NCBI GenBank assembly: GCA_947452755.1
Contig: CANGDT010000019.1
Span: 1 to 32,648 of the forward strand
Source: Actinomycetota bacterium
GTDB taxonomy: Bacteria > Actinomycetota > Actinomycetes > S36-B12 > UBA5976
DNA length: 32,648 nucleotides
Reading direction: 5' to 3'
In this document: piece after piece, positions 1-7,868 of the stretch
Layout: each line of letters begins with the position of its first letter
How positions within the stretch are numbered: the stretch's first letter is position 1
Program-made: the position numbers and the translations under genes
Notes under the pieces: model-generated
The model's input: the letters and a program-made list of their open reading frames with translations, nothing else
Databases searched by the model: none
What the model was told of the DNA's origin: nothing

Positions 1-2
1 AA

Positions 3-24
3 AACTTTTGGTTAAGTTTTGGTT
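3..24. repeat. Tandem 11-bp direct repeat (operator candidate)
   Basis: Two abutting 11-bp units read AACTTTTGGTT and AAGTTTTGGTT, differing at one base. A period of about one helical turn would put two protein contacts on the same face of DNA. The repeat lies about 170 bp upstream of the inferred start of the permease transcript, so a regulatory role is speculative. The rest of positions 1-150 is AT-rich and I see no gene in it. Confidence 0.35.
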
Positions 25-155
25 TAGTCGAAAAATCCCCTAAATATCAAGGGAAATCCGAATAAAAGCCTATTTTCAGCCAACTATCTACGGTGGCGTA
101 ACTTCCAAGTAATCGAATCGAAACCAAAAAACAACCTGAAACATGCCTAAAGTCG

Positions 156-191
156 TTGCCAATGGTCTTTTCTTCTGACAGTCTGCTAGCC
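156..191 (+). promoter_or_regulatory. Candidate promoter of the permease gene
   Basis: A -35-like TTGCCA (156-161) lies 17 bp before CAGTCT (179-184), a one-mismatch version of the actinobacterial TAnnnT box. Transcription would then start near 191, just before the first strand of the leader structure described next. The motif match is weak. The agreement with the structured leader is the main argument. Confidence 0.35.
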
Positions 192-194
192 AAA

Positions 195-257
195 CGTGTG
201 ACCCACCTCACCGCCCGGTGCCTGTGGGAAACGTAGAGGCCGCCCGGCCTCCACGCG
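195..257 (+). promoter_or_regulatory. Structured 5' leader, three-way junction
   Basis: The leader can fold into three helices around a junction. The closing stem pairs CGTGTG (195-200) with CACGCG (252-257), including one G-U. The second arm pairs CCCAC (202-206) with GTGGG (224-228) and is capped by CACC/GGTG with a GCCC loop. The third arm pairs GAGGCC (236-241) with GGCCTC (246-251), also with a GCCC loop. The linker AAACGTA (229-235) is single-stranded. Both hairpin tips contain the same octamer CCGCCCGG. A Shine-Dalgarno-like GAAAGGG follows at 263-269. I do not recognise it as a known riboswitch class. It may be a cis-regulatory RNA or, at DNA level, a set of palindromes. Confidence 0.45.
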
Positions 258-277
258 CTAACGAAAGGGTCGAACGA

Positions 278-1879
278 ATGTCGACAAATGACAGTGGAAC
301 GCCAACAGCGTTCCCAGGCGATCACCAAGTAAAGGACGCTGGCCTCCGCAAGGGCGCTATCGGCTTGGTATCGGTTCTATTCATGGCGATTGCTAACGCA
401 GCGCCAATTACAGCTATGAGCTTCAACGCGCCTGTTGGCTTGGGCTATGGCAACGGAATTGGTGTACCTGGTGGTTTCTTGTTCGCAACAATCGTTCTGA
501 CGATTTTCACCATTGGTTTTGCCGCAATGTCCAAGCACGTCACCACAACTGGTGCGTTCTACGGCTTTATCTCACATGGCCTTGGCCAGGTGTGGGGTAT
601 GGCTGCAGGTCTGCTTGCTGCACTCGGCTACGTACTTTTTGAGGGCACCCTGATCGGTGGCTTCTCATACTTCGCTGCAGACACCATGAAGAGCATGGCG
701 AACATCGAAGTGAGCTGGCTTGTATTCGCAATCGGTGGCATGTTGTTGATTTGGGTATTGACCTACTTTGACATCACGCTTGCTGCTGCAGTACTCGGCG
801 TAACTTTGGTTTCCGAAGTTCTTTTGCTTCTTGCATTCGGTATCTCGGTACTGATCAAGGGTGGACCTGATGGCTTCATGCCAGCAGACACCGTGTCACC
901 AATGGCAGGTTTCCATAACCTTGAAGCCGGTGCCTACGGAACTCAGGTCGGCGCTGGTATTGCCGCACTTGGTGTGTTCTTCGCATTCTGGTCATGGATC
1001 GGTTACGAAACCACAGCTGTATACGGTGAAGAATCACGCGATCCAAAGACCATCGTTCCAAAGGCAACTTTGATTGCTGTTGTTTCACTTGGTCTGTTCT
1101 ACACATTCATGTCGTGGATGGTTGTCGTTGCTAACGGTGCAAAGGCTGCAGTAGAAACTGCTGCCGGTGCTGCACCAGTTGATGTGTGGTTGATTCCAGT
1201 GAAGGCAAACCTCGGTTCGCTTCCATACGGCGCTTACCGCATCCTGCTTGTTGTTGGATCATTTGCTTGCGCAATGGCATTCCACAACGCTGGTTCACGT
1301 TACATCTACGCAATTGGTCGCGAACTTCCATCAGCGAAGCTTCGCGCTTCAATCGGTGGAGTAAGCAAGAAGCACCAGTCGCCAGCAGTTGCATCGTCCA
1401 TCGCAACTATCTTCAACATCGTTATGGTGCTGTTGTTCGCAACAATGTCAACAGCGTTCGTTGCAGACGAAGCAGGCAACGCCGTATCTGAACCAAGCTT
1501 GATTCCTTACCAGGTCATCTACACCGTGCCGTCACTTGTTGGTACTGCGTTCATCCTGGTCGTTCAGGTCATGTGTTCATTCGCTGTTATCGGATTCTTC
1601 TGGAACAAGAAGGTCCACAAGGGTGGCGTATTCAGCACGCTGATTGCACCACTCCTTGGCGCAGCAGGCATGCTTTACGTCATCGTCTTGCTATTCAAGA
1701 ACCTGAAGTGGGCCGCTGGCTGGCAGTCAGGTGCATTGATGGTCAAGTACTTGCCATACGAAATCTTTGGCACCTTGCTGATCGGCTTGCTCTACGCACT
1801 GTGGGTTAAGTCAAAGCATCCAGAGATCTACGAAGAAATTGGTCGCACCGTGCTTGAAGAAGCACACGAGCGCGCCTAA
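278..1879 (+). CDS. APC-superfamily amino acid/amine permease
   Basis: This is an integral membrane transporter of 533 residues, typical for the amino acid-polyamine-organocation (APC) family, with about twelve hydrophobic segments. The N-terminal part carries the family-like stretch AIANAAPITAMSFNAP. Later segments include WSWIGYETTAVYGEES, resembling the conserved APC 'FEG' region. The ATG at 278 is preferred because GAAAGGG lies 8 bases upstream; an in-frame ATG at 218 falls inside the leader hairpins. The gene stands alone between its own leader and a strong terminator, followed by the formamidase/diol dehydratase genes, so it may import their substrate or a related amine or amino acid. 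The exact substrate cannot be read from the sequence. Confidence 0.88.
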   Translation: MSTNDSGTPTAFPGDHQVKDAGLRKGAIGLVSVLFMAIANAAPITAMSFNAPVGLGYGNGIGVPGGFLFATIVLTIFTIGFAAMSKHVTTTGAFYGFISHGLGQVWGMAAGLLAALGYVLFEGTLIGGFSYFAADTMKSMANIEVSWLVFAIGGMLLIWVLTYFDITLAAAVLGVTLVSEVLLLLAFGISVLIKGGPDGFMPADTVSPMAGFHNLEAGAYGTQVGAGIAALGVFFAFWSWIGYETTAVYGEESRDPKTIVPKATLIAVVSLGLFYTFMSWMVVVANGAKAAVETAAGAAPVDVWLIPVKANLGSLPYGAYRILLVVGSFACAMAFHNAGSRYIYAIGRELPSAKLRASIGGVSKKHQSPAVASSIATIFNIVMVLLFATMSTAFVADEAGNAVSEPSLIPYQVIYTVPSLVGTAFILVVQVMCSFAVIGFFWNKKVHKGGVFSTLIAPLLGAAGMLYVIVLLFKNLKWAAGWQSGALMVKYLPYEIFGTLLIGLLYALWVKSKHPEIYEEIGRTVLEEAHERA

Positions 1880-1889
1880 GCACTCAGTT

Positions 1890-1931
1890 AAGTACGGGGT
1901 GTGGAGCTTAACGGCTTCACACCCCGTACTT
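1890..1931 (+). terminator. Strong hairpin after the permease gene
   Basis: A perfect 14-bp inverted repeat, AAGTACGGGGTGTG (1890-1903) and CACACCCCGTACTT (1918-1931), encloses a 14-base loop. It starts 11 bases after the permease stop codon. The T-tract is short (TTATTTCT). It should separate permease transcription from the downstream amidase operon. Confidence 0.85.
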
Positions 1932-2013
1932 ATTTCTCGTCACAAAAAACCCATTACGGTTGTGTGAAGTTCATTCCCGCCGTTTGATTAACACATGAGC
2001 ATTCGAGGTACAC

Positions 2014-3057
2014 ATGACTGACGCACTAGAAGTTTGTAACTGGACTCCGAACCCTGATGCAGACCCGGCAACATTCGCCTACACCTTTGGTGGCCAACAG
2101 CCCGTTGTCAGCGTGAAGCCTGGCACCATCATCGACTCATGGTCGTTTGACTGCTTTGGCGGTCGCGTTAAGTCGACCAGCGATATGTCTACTGCCGTAT
2201 GTGACCCGCGATTTTTGAATCCACAAACTGGACCGTTTTATGTTGAAGGCGCCGAGCCTGGCGACACATTGGCTGTTCACTTTGTTTCTATCGAACCGCG
2301 CGAAGCATGGGGAGTCAGCACAACTGTTCCATTCTTTGGATCATTGACGTCGACAGGAACAACTGCAACTTTGCAACCAGCATTAGAAGAACGCACCTGG
2401 ATTTACGAACTCGACTTACAAGAGCGTCTCGTGCGCTATGCGGCCGCTGACACAAAGTTCACCGCAGCGCTCCCCCTTGATCCGATGCATGGAACTGTCG
2501 GTGTTGCACCAGGACTTGGTGAAGTACGTTCATCGCTGACACCCGGCGATTGGGGCGGCAACATGGACACTCCAGAAATGCGCGCGGGTGTCACGTGTTA
2601 TTTGAACGTCAATGTTGAAGGCGCACTGTTCTCGTTCGGTGATGGGCATGCACGCCAAGGCGAAGGTGAAACATGCGGTGTGGCAGTCGAATGCGCCATG
2701 GACACCGTGTTGATTCTCGACCTGATCAAAGGAACGCCAACACCATGGCCGCGCATTGAGTCTGATGAATTCATCATCACCACAGGGTCCACCAAGCCAC
2801 TTGAAGATGCATTCCGCATTGCACATTCACAGATGGTCCACTGGGTCAGCGACCTGACCGGTCAATCAACATTGGACAGCTACCAGTTCGTGTCCCAGAC
2901 AGTTCTCACGCCTGTTGCTAACGTCGTAGATACGAACTACACAATGACAGCAAAAGTTGCCAAGACTCATCTTGGTGACGTGAACATCATGAACGGCATG
3001 CACGCAAAGATGCGACGTAAGGCTGCGCAATGGCGCGCACAACAAGGGAGTAAGTAA
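2014..3057 (+). CDS. Acetamidase/formamidase family amidohydrolase
   Basis: A 347-residue protein of the FmdA_AmdA family, whose members hydrolyse formamide, acetamide and other short amides to ammonia and the acid. Recognisable blocks are GPFYVEGAEPGDTLAVH (around residue 80), PGDWGGNMDTPEMRAG (around 175) and FGDGHARQGEGE (around 210), the last containing the Asp/His/Glu-rich metal region of the family. The start has GAGG (2005-2008) just upstream, and its stop codon overlaps the next start (TAATG), so it is translationally coupled to the GlcG-like gene and heads the diol dehydratase operon. Its link to that operon is positional; the natural amide is unknown. Confidence 0.88.
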   Translation: MTDALEVCNWTPNPDADPATFAYTFGGQQPVVSVKPGTIIDSWSFDCFGGRVKSTSDMSTAVCDPRFLNPQTGPFYVEGAEPGDTLAVHFVSIEPREAWGVSTTVPFFGSLTSTGTTATLQPALEERTWIYELDLQERLVRYAAADTKFTAALPLDPMHGTVGVAPGLGEVRSSLTPGDWGGNMDTPEMRAGVTCYLNVNVEGALFSFGDGHARQGEGETCGVAVECAMDTVLILDLIKGTPTPWPRIESDEFIITTGSTKPLEDAFRIAHSQMVHWVSDLTGQSTLDSYQFVSQTVLTPVANVVDTNYTMTAKVAKTHLGDVNIMNGMHAKMRRKAAQWRAQQGSK

Positions 3058-3491
3058 TGCCACGTGTGACTCGAATGGAAATTGACTTGGCTCTTGCCGT
3101 GAGCATGATTGAGGCCGCACAAGCAAAGGCTGTTGAGATCGGCGCCCCGATGTCGATTGCAGTTCTGGATGCAGGTGCGAACTTGTTAGCTTTCAACCGT
3201 ATGGATGGCGCCGAACTGGCTGGGCCAAACTTGGCAGTTGATAAGGCCTACACATCAGTCACGAATCGCATCGCGACTGGCGAGTTGCGTGAACGCGTTG
3301 CACCCGATGGTGATTTGCCAGGCATGAGCGCCAATGGTGGCGGACGATACATCGCATTTGCTGGCGGTATCCCGTGCTGGGACGGCGATCGAGTAATTGG
3401 TGCGATTGGCGTCAGTGGCGGTTCATGGGATGAAGACCAGATTTGTGCAGAGGCTGCGATTGCGGTCTACGAAGCGGCTGCTCAGAAATGA
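3057..3491 (+). CDS. GlcG/HbpS/PduO C-terminal-like (DUF336) protein
   Basis: This 144-residue protein belongs to the GlcG/HbpS (haem-degrading, DUF336) family. Typical blocks are the N-terminal helix with ALAVSMIEAAQAKAVEIG, the strand MSIAVLDAGANLLAFNRMDGA, and the C-terminal GGIPCWDGDRVIGAIGVSGG. The same domain forms the C-terminal half of PduO, whose N-terminal half is the ATP:cob(I)alamin adenosyltransferase. Here it is a stand-alone domain immediately before a B12-dependent diol dehydratase, with an ATGA overlap to it. That supports a cofactor-related or accessory role in the dehydratase system; no adenosyltransferase domain is present. An internal ATG at 3075 is an alternative start. 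Confidence 0.85.
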   Translation: MPRVTRMEIDLALAVSMIEAAQAKAVEIGAPMSIAVLDAGANLLAFNRMDGAELAGPNLAVDKAYTSVTNRIATGELRERVAPDGDLPGMSANGGGRYIAFAGGIPCWDGDRVIGAIGVSGGSWDEDQICAEAAIAVYEAAAQK

Positions 3492-5752
3492 CGCAAACAC
3501 CAGGCAAGACCACGTCCTCAAATAAGGACGTCATCGGACGATTCCGGTTCATGAATGAACAACGCGTCAACCTTGATGGATTTGCTACGCCGGATGCCGA
3601 ACTTGGTCTGGTCGCTTTTAATTCACCACACGATCCCAAACCATCACTGACAATTCACAATGGTGCTGTTATCGAAATGGATGGCAAGACCGTCGATCAG
3701 TTCGACACCATCGATGAGTTCATTGCGTTGCACGGTCTGGACCTCGGAATCGCGGCAATTGCGATGGCAACAGATTCTTTGGAGTTTGCTCGCCGCATCG
3801 TCAACCCCACCGAACCGCGTAAAGAAATTGTCGCACTTGCTGCAGGCATGACTCCAGCCAAGCTTGCAGAAGTGCTCGCACAACTGAGTGCAGCCGAACT
3901 TGTCATTGCGATGACAAAAATGCGTGCGCGCAGCACACCAAGCAACCAAGCGCACGTCACGAATCGTTCGGACGACCCGCTGTTGCTCGCCGCCGATGCG
4001 GCAACGGCCGCAGCGTTCGGTTTCCGCGAAATTGAAACAACTGTCCCAGTGCTGGCCGACGCTCCATCCAACGCAGTGGCAGTGTCTATCGGTGCGGCCG
4101 TCGGGTCCCCTGGCGTACTCGTGCAATGTTCGGTTGAAGAAGCAGCCGAATTGGCACTGGGTATGCGCGGCCTGGTGTCTTATGCCGAAACTGTTTCTCT
4201 GTACGGCACTGAACAAATCTTTGTCGACGGTGACGACACACCTTGGTCGAAGGCATTCCTGACCAGTGGTTACGCATCACGTGGTATCAAAATGCGCGTG
4301 ACATCCGGTGGCGGCGCTGAGGCACTCATGGGCGGCGCCGAGAAATGCAGCATGTTCTATTTGGAATCACGATGCGTGTCACTTGCACGCGCAATTGGTT
4401 CCCAAGGCGTGCAAAACGGTGGCATTGACTCGGCATCCGTTGCAGGATCTGTCCCGGGCGGCGTGCGTTCACTGATGGCTGAGAACGTCTTGGTCATGTT
4501 GCACAACCTCGAATCGTGCACGGGTAACGATGCTTTGATGAGTGAGTCGGATGTTCGTCGCACATCACGCACACATCCCATCTTTATTGGCGGATCTGAT
4601 TTCATTTGTAGTGGCTTCGGTTCCATCCAGCGCTACGACAACATGTTTGGACCTAGCCAGTGGAACTCGGAAGATATTGATGACTACTTAGCGATGCAAC
4701 GCGACTGGGGCGTCGATGGTGGATTGCGCACCGCGCGTGAAGAAGACGTTGCCGCACTTCGTCGTCGTGCAACGGAAGCGGTCACTGCGGTCTACAGTTA
4801 CCTCGGCCTCGGTGACTTCACCAGCGAATGGGCAGAACAAGCTATCGATGCTGCTGGATCTAAAGACGTCACTGCTTCGGATTTGATGTTGCCGCTGAAT
4901 GCTGCACGAACAATCATGGACACCAACGTGACCATGCTCGATGTGATTACTGCATTGGCCGAAAATGGCTTTGATGTGGAAGCTGACCGCTGTCTGGACA
5001 TGCTGAAGGCACGTGTTGCTGGTGACTACCTGCAAACCTCAGCAATCTTTGATGAACAAATGAATGTGCTGTCGTTGGTCACTGATCCGAATACGTATTC
5101 AGGTCCAGGCACTGGTTACCGACCAAGCCCTGAACGGCAAGCGGTCATTGACACAATTCGCCAACAAAAATCAGTAAGCGACCTTCGTGCCGAACAACAG
5201 ACTTTTGTGACTGGCAGATTCATCGCCGTGGCGCCTGCAGAAGTGAGCCACGATCCTCGTGATGTCGTCATTGGTGTCTCGCCGGCAACCGGTAAAGAAA
5301 TTTGGCAAACTCTTTCTGGAATTTCTGTCGTCGATGCGATTCACGAATTCATGGCTGGCTTGGAAGAAGAAGGATGCGTCGGACGAGTTGTGCGCATCAA
5401 TGACACAGTCGACCTAGGGATGATTGGCCTGACCGCAGCACGAATGTCAGGAAGCGGAATCAGTATCGGTTTGCAGGCAAAAGGCACAGCGTTGATTCAC
5501 CGACGCGACTTAGCACCACTTGCCAACCTCGAGTTGTATTCAGTAGCACCAACGTTGGACCGCGAGCTTTACCGCCTGATGGGCATCAACGCGGGTCGTC
5601 ACGCCAAGGGTGCAACGCCAGAACCCATGCGCAACCCTTATTCCGATGAAGCGATTGAAGCGCGGTACCACACCAAAGTTGTTGGCTTGGTTGCCATTGA
5701 GCGCGATTGCACATCAACGACCGCACCTGAACTGATGGAGGTCTCGCGATGA
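3488..5752 (+). CDS. B12-dependent diol/glycerol dehydratase, fused large+medium subunits
   Basis: The enzyme class uses adenosylcobalamin to convert 1,2-diols or glycerol to an aldehyde plus water. This 754-residue chain matches the PduC/DhaB1 large subunit over residues 1 to about 555 and the PduD-type medium subunit from about 570 to the end, where RMSGSGISIG and APLANLELY are conserved. By comparison with the Klebsiella enzyme, the active-site residues are kept: Gln154, His156, Glu183, Glu234, Gln309, Asp348 and Ser375. The ATG at 3488 is chosen because it forms an ATGA overlap with the previous stop; a longer reading back to 3443 would run into that gene. The N-terminal extension that targets Pdu medium subunits to microcompartments is absent, which fits a cytosolic enzyme. 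Substrate preference is not determinable. Confidence 0.95.
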   Translation: MTQTPGKTTSSNKDVIGRFRFMNEQRVNLDGFATPDAELGLVAFNSPHDPKPSLTIHNGAVIEMDGKTVDQFDTIDEFIALHGLDLGIAAIAMATDSLEFARRIVNPTEPRKEIVALAAGMTPAKLAEVLAQLSAAELVIAMTKMRARSTPSNQAHVTNRSDDPLLLAADAATAAAFGFREIETTVPVLADAPSNAVAVSIGAAVGSPGVLVQCSVEEAAELALGMRGLVSYAETVSLYGTEQIFVDGDDTPWSKAFLTSGYASRGIKMRVTSGGGAEALMGGAEKCSMFYLESRCVSLARAIGSQGVQNGGIDSASVAGSVPGGVRSLMAENVLVMLHNLESCTGNDALMSESDVRRTSRTHPIFIGGSDFICSGFGSIQRYDNMFGPSQWNSEDIDDYLAMQRDWGVDGGLRTAREEDVAALRRRATEAVTAVYSYLGLGDFTSEWAEQAIDAAGSKDVTASDLMLPLNAARTIMDTNVTMLDVITALAENGFDVEADRCLDMLKARVAGDYLQTSAIFDEQMNVLSLVTDPNTYSGPGTGYRPSPERQAVIDTIRQQKSVSDLRAEQQTFVTGRFIAVAPAEVSHDPRDVVIGVSPATGKEIWQTLSGISVVDAIHEFMAGLEEEGCVGRVVRINDTVDLGMIGLTAARMSGSGISIGLQAKGTALIHRRDLAPLANLELYSVAPTLDRELYRLMGINAGRHAKGATPEPMRNPYSDEAIEARYHTKVVGLVAIERDCTSTTAPELMEVSR

Positions 5753-6108
5753 GTCACGGTTTTTCTGGCAAGGATGTCAACGAAGTCACTGTCGATTCAA
5801 TTCGTCGAGGTGACATCACGATTGACGATGTCCGCATTCACCCAGACACACTTGAACATCAAGCAACTGTTGCCGAAGCAAATGGCAATCCGCAACTTGC
5901 TGCGAACTTCCTCCGCGCGGCCGAGCTCACATCAATGTCGGACGAAGATGTTCTTGGACTTTATGAAGCACTTCGGCCGGGTCGATCAACAGCAGCAGAA
6001 CTCACCGCAATTGCTGATCGTTTGACCGCCCAAAGTGCCACTCGCAATGCAGAACTTTTCACCCAGGCCGCAGCAGCGTACGAGCGTCGCGGACTGACCA
6101 AGAAGTAA
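5749..6108 (+). CDS. Diol/glycerol dehydratase small subunit
   Basis: A 119-residue small (gamma) subunit, recognised by the PduE-like blocks DVRIHPDTLEHQATVAEANG, NFLRAAELT and YEALRPGRSTAAELTAIADR. Klebsiella PduE is roughly 170 residues; the difference lies at the N-terminus, where Pdu enzymes carry an extra segment. The start codon overlaps the stop of the fused subunit (ATGA), so the two are expected to be made in fixed ratio and assemble into the (alpha-beta-gamma)2 enzyme. No microcompartment genes are in the window. Confidence 0.93.
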   Translation: MSHGFSGKDVNEVTVDSIRRGDITIDDVRIHPDTLEHQATVAEANGNPQLAANFLRAAELTSMSDEDVLGLYEALRPGRSTAAELTAIADRLTAQSATRNAELFTQAAAAYERRGLTKK

Positions 6109-6113
6109 CACGC

Positions 6114-7757
6114 ATGACCCTTATTGCCGGCGTTGATGTCGGAAACTCAACAACGGAAATCGTGATTACTCGCGATGGTGTTCCTGTTGCGTGGGATCGT
6201 CGACCAACTCGTGGGCACAAGGGATCTATTGCTTCAGTTCAGGCTGCAGCTGCTTTGCTGCGTTCAATTGAACGCACACATGCGCTCAAGGTCAATCGTG
6301 TCGTCGTCGCTCCATGGTTTCCAGTCACCACACGCACAGCCACAGTTCATGAAACACCGCCAGACACAGGTGCTATTCAACTGATTGCCAATGCCACACA
6401 CAGCGTTGTGGGCAATGCGCATGCGATTGGTAAGCCGTGGAACATCACCGTGTCTGCACCTGCGCATGATGTCATTGCGGTTGTCCCAGCGCACGTCGAT
6501 TTCGAAACTGCCGCCACCGTAATTAATGATGCCATCGCTTCAGGCACAGGAATTGTTGGTGTGGCTATCGCCAACGATGAAGCAGTGTTGATTTCTGCCC
6601 GAGTAACCGCCGACATTCCTATGGTCGATCGTGTTGATGTCGAGGCGGCATTGGCTGCAACGCTTCTTTTTATCGAAGTGCGTCCGGCCGGCGGGGCTGT
6701 CACTACGGCAACCGATGTGTGGGCTTTAAAAAGCGGGCTTGCACTGAGTGATGCACACGATGAGGCACTTGGTCTCATCAGTCGCTGGGTGCGCGACGAG
6801 CGTGCAGTTGTTATCGGCTACTTCCCCGACCGCACTATTCATCTTCAAATTCCGCAGCCATCAATTGTCGAACTTGCAGATCATTCGTCGCAAGATTTGT
6901 TTGCCTATGTTCATGCGATGAGCAACAAACCCATTGGTCACATCACATCCCTGCTTGTCGCCGGTGAACAGCGCGCATTCGTTCGCGACTTGTGGGCTGT
7001 GGATATTTCGGAACAACTCAACACCCGCGGGCTTCGCTTGGGTTCACACAGTCGTTCGCTTGCCCTGGCCACATTGACCAACGACCAAGCATCAACTCAA
7101 GCCAATCTTGTTGACGTTTTTGGTGTTCCCGTAACAGTCGGCGCATCAGAGGCTCACGCAGCGGCGCTTGGTGCGCATACAACCCCAGGCAGCAGTGATA
7201 CAGCAGTTGTGCTCGATATTGGTGGCGGAACTATCGATCTGATTGACAGTGATGAACTGATACTTTCTGCGGCCGGTGCCGGCGACATGCTGACCGCAGC
7301 AGTCGCTCATTGCCTGAACGTTCCGCGCGGGGCAGCAGACTGGATTAAGCGGGGCCCTGCACAACGGGTCGAATCTCCATCGGTTGTGCTCACCGAAAAT
7401 GGCAGCAAGTCATTCGTGGACGATGGCAGTATCCCTTCGACACTTGTGGGCTCGCTAGTTGCACACGGTCCAAGCGGGTTCCTACCTTTCGGCACACACC
7501 TGGCACCAGCCGAATGGCGCATCATGCGTCAGGCGCTCAAGACTGCCGTCCTAGGCAACAATGTTTCGCGACTAATTTCCAGCCTTGACTCCACGAAGTC
7601 AATTGACGTCATTGTTGTTGGTGGCCCTGCTGCTGACGACGAGTTGTTGCCGGTCATTGCAGAACAATCAGGCATTGGTGGGCTTGGTCGCGGAAATGTA
7701 GCAGGCACACTTGGCCATCGCTATGCAGTGGCATTTGGCTTAACTCTCATGGCTTGA
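6114..7757 (+). CDS. Diol dehydratase reactivating factor, large subunit (DdrA-like)
   Basis: DdrA is an actin/Hsp70-like ATPase that releases damaged cobalamin from inactivated diol dehydratase. The chain has the phosphate-1 motif AGVDVGNSTTE (residues 5-15), the block GASEAHAAALGAHTTPG followed by phosphate-2 VVLDIGGGTIDLI (around 365-377), AGAGDML just after it, and the adenosine motif VIVVGGPAADDELLP near residue 500. It is 547 residues, about 60 shorter than enterobacterial and Lactobacillus homologues. It begins 5 bases after the small subunit gene. The small partner DdrB is not found here, so it is either elsewhere or unnecessary for this shorter form. Confidence 0.92.
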   Translation: MTLIAGVDVGNSTTEIVITRDGVPVAWDRRPTRGHKGSIASVQAAAALLRSIERTHALKVNRVVVAPWFPVTTRTATVHETPPDTGAIQLIANATHSVVGNAHAIGKPWNITVSAPAHDVIAVVPAHVDFETAATVINDAIASGTGIVGVAIANDEAVLISARVTADIPMVDRVDVEAALAATLLFIEVRPAGGAVTTATDVWALKSGLALSDAHDEALGLISRWVRDERAVVIGYFPDRTIHLQIPQPSIVELADHSSQDLFAYVHAMSNKPIGHITSLLVAGEQRAFVRDLWAVDISEQLNTRGLRLGSHSRSLALATLTNDQASTQANLVDVFGVPVTVGASEAHAAALGAHTTPGSSDTAVVLDIGGGTIDLIDSDELILSAAGAGDMLTAAVAHCLNVPRGAADWIKRGPAQRVESPSVVLTENGSKSFVDDGSIPSTLVGSLVAHGPSGFLPFGTHLAPAEWRIMRQALKTAVLGNNVSRLISSLDSTKSIDVIVVGGPAADDELLPVIAEQSGIGGLGRGNVAGTLGHRYAVAFGLTLMA

Positions 7758-7824
7758 AACTAAACGTTATAAATCATCGCCCGAAACGCGTACACGCCGA
7801 TTGGTGAAACAGTACCCTGCAATA

Positions 7825-7846
7825 GTTGTTCAAATCTTGAATCAAC
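7825..7846. promoter_or_regulatory. Imperfect palindrome upstream of the hydrolase operon
   Basis: GTTGTTCAA (7825-7833) faces TTGAATCAAC (7837-7846) across a 3-base spacer; the arms match except for one inserted base. It lies about 20 bases before the amidohydrolase start and just upstream of its Shine-Dalgarno GAAAGAGG (7856-7863). It could be an operator. The 111-base intergenic region holds no clear terminator for the upstream operon. Confidence 0.3.
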
Positions 7847-7868
7847 TTGGATTGCGAAAGAGGCACCG

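Noticed and set aside
195-257. Known riboswitch or ribozyme (cobalamin, guanidine, hammerhead)
   Set aside because: No B12 box, no ACGR hairpin loops of guanidine-II, and no CUGAUGA core of the hammerhead are present; only the general folded shape is supported.
218-277. N-terminal extension of the permease from an ATG at 218
   Set aside because: That region forms the leader hairpins, lacks a ribosome site and encodes a segment unlike permease N-termini; the ATG at 278 has GAAAGGG upstream.
3644-4216. 190-residue minus-strand open frame inside the dehydratase gene
   Set aside because: It is antisense to a gene with conserved catalytic residues, is Cys/His/Arg-rich in an unprotein-like way and matches no family I know.
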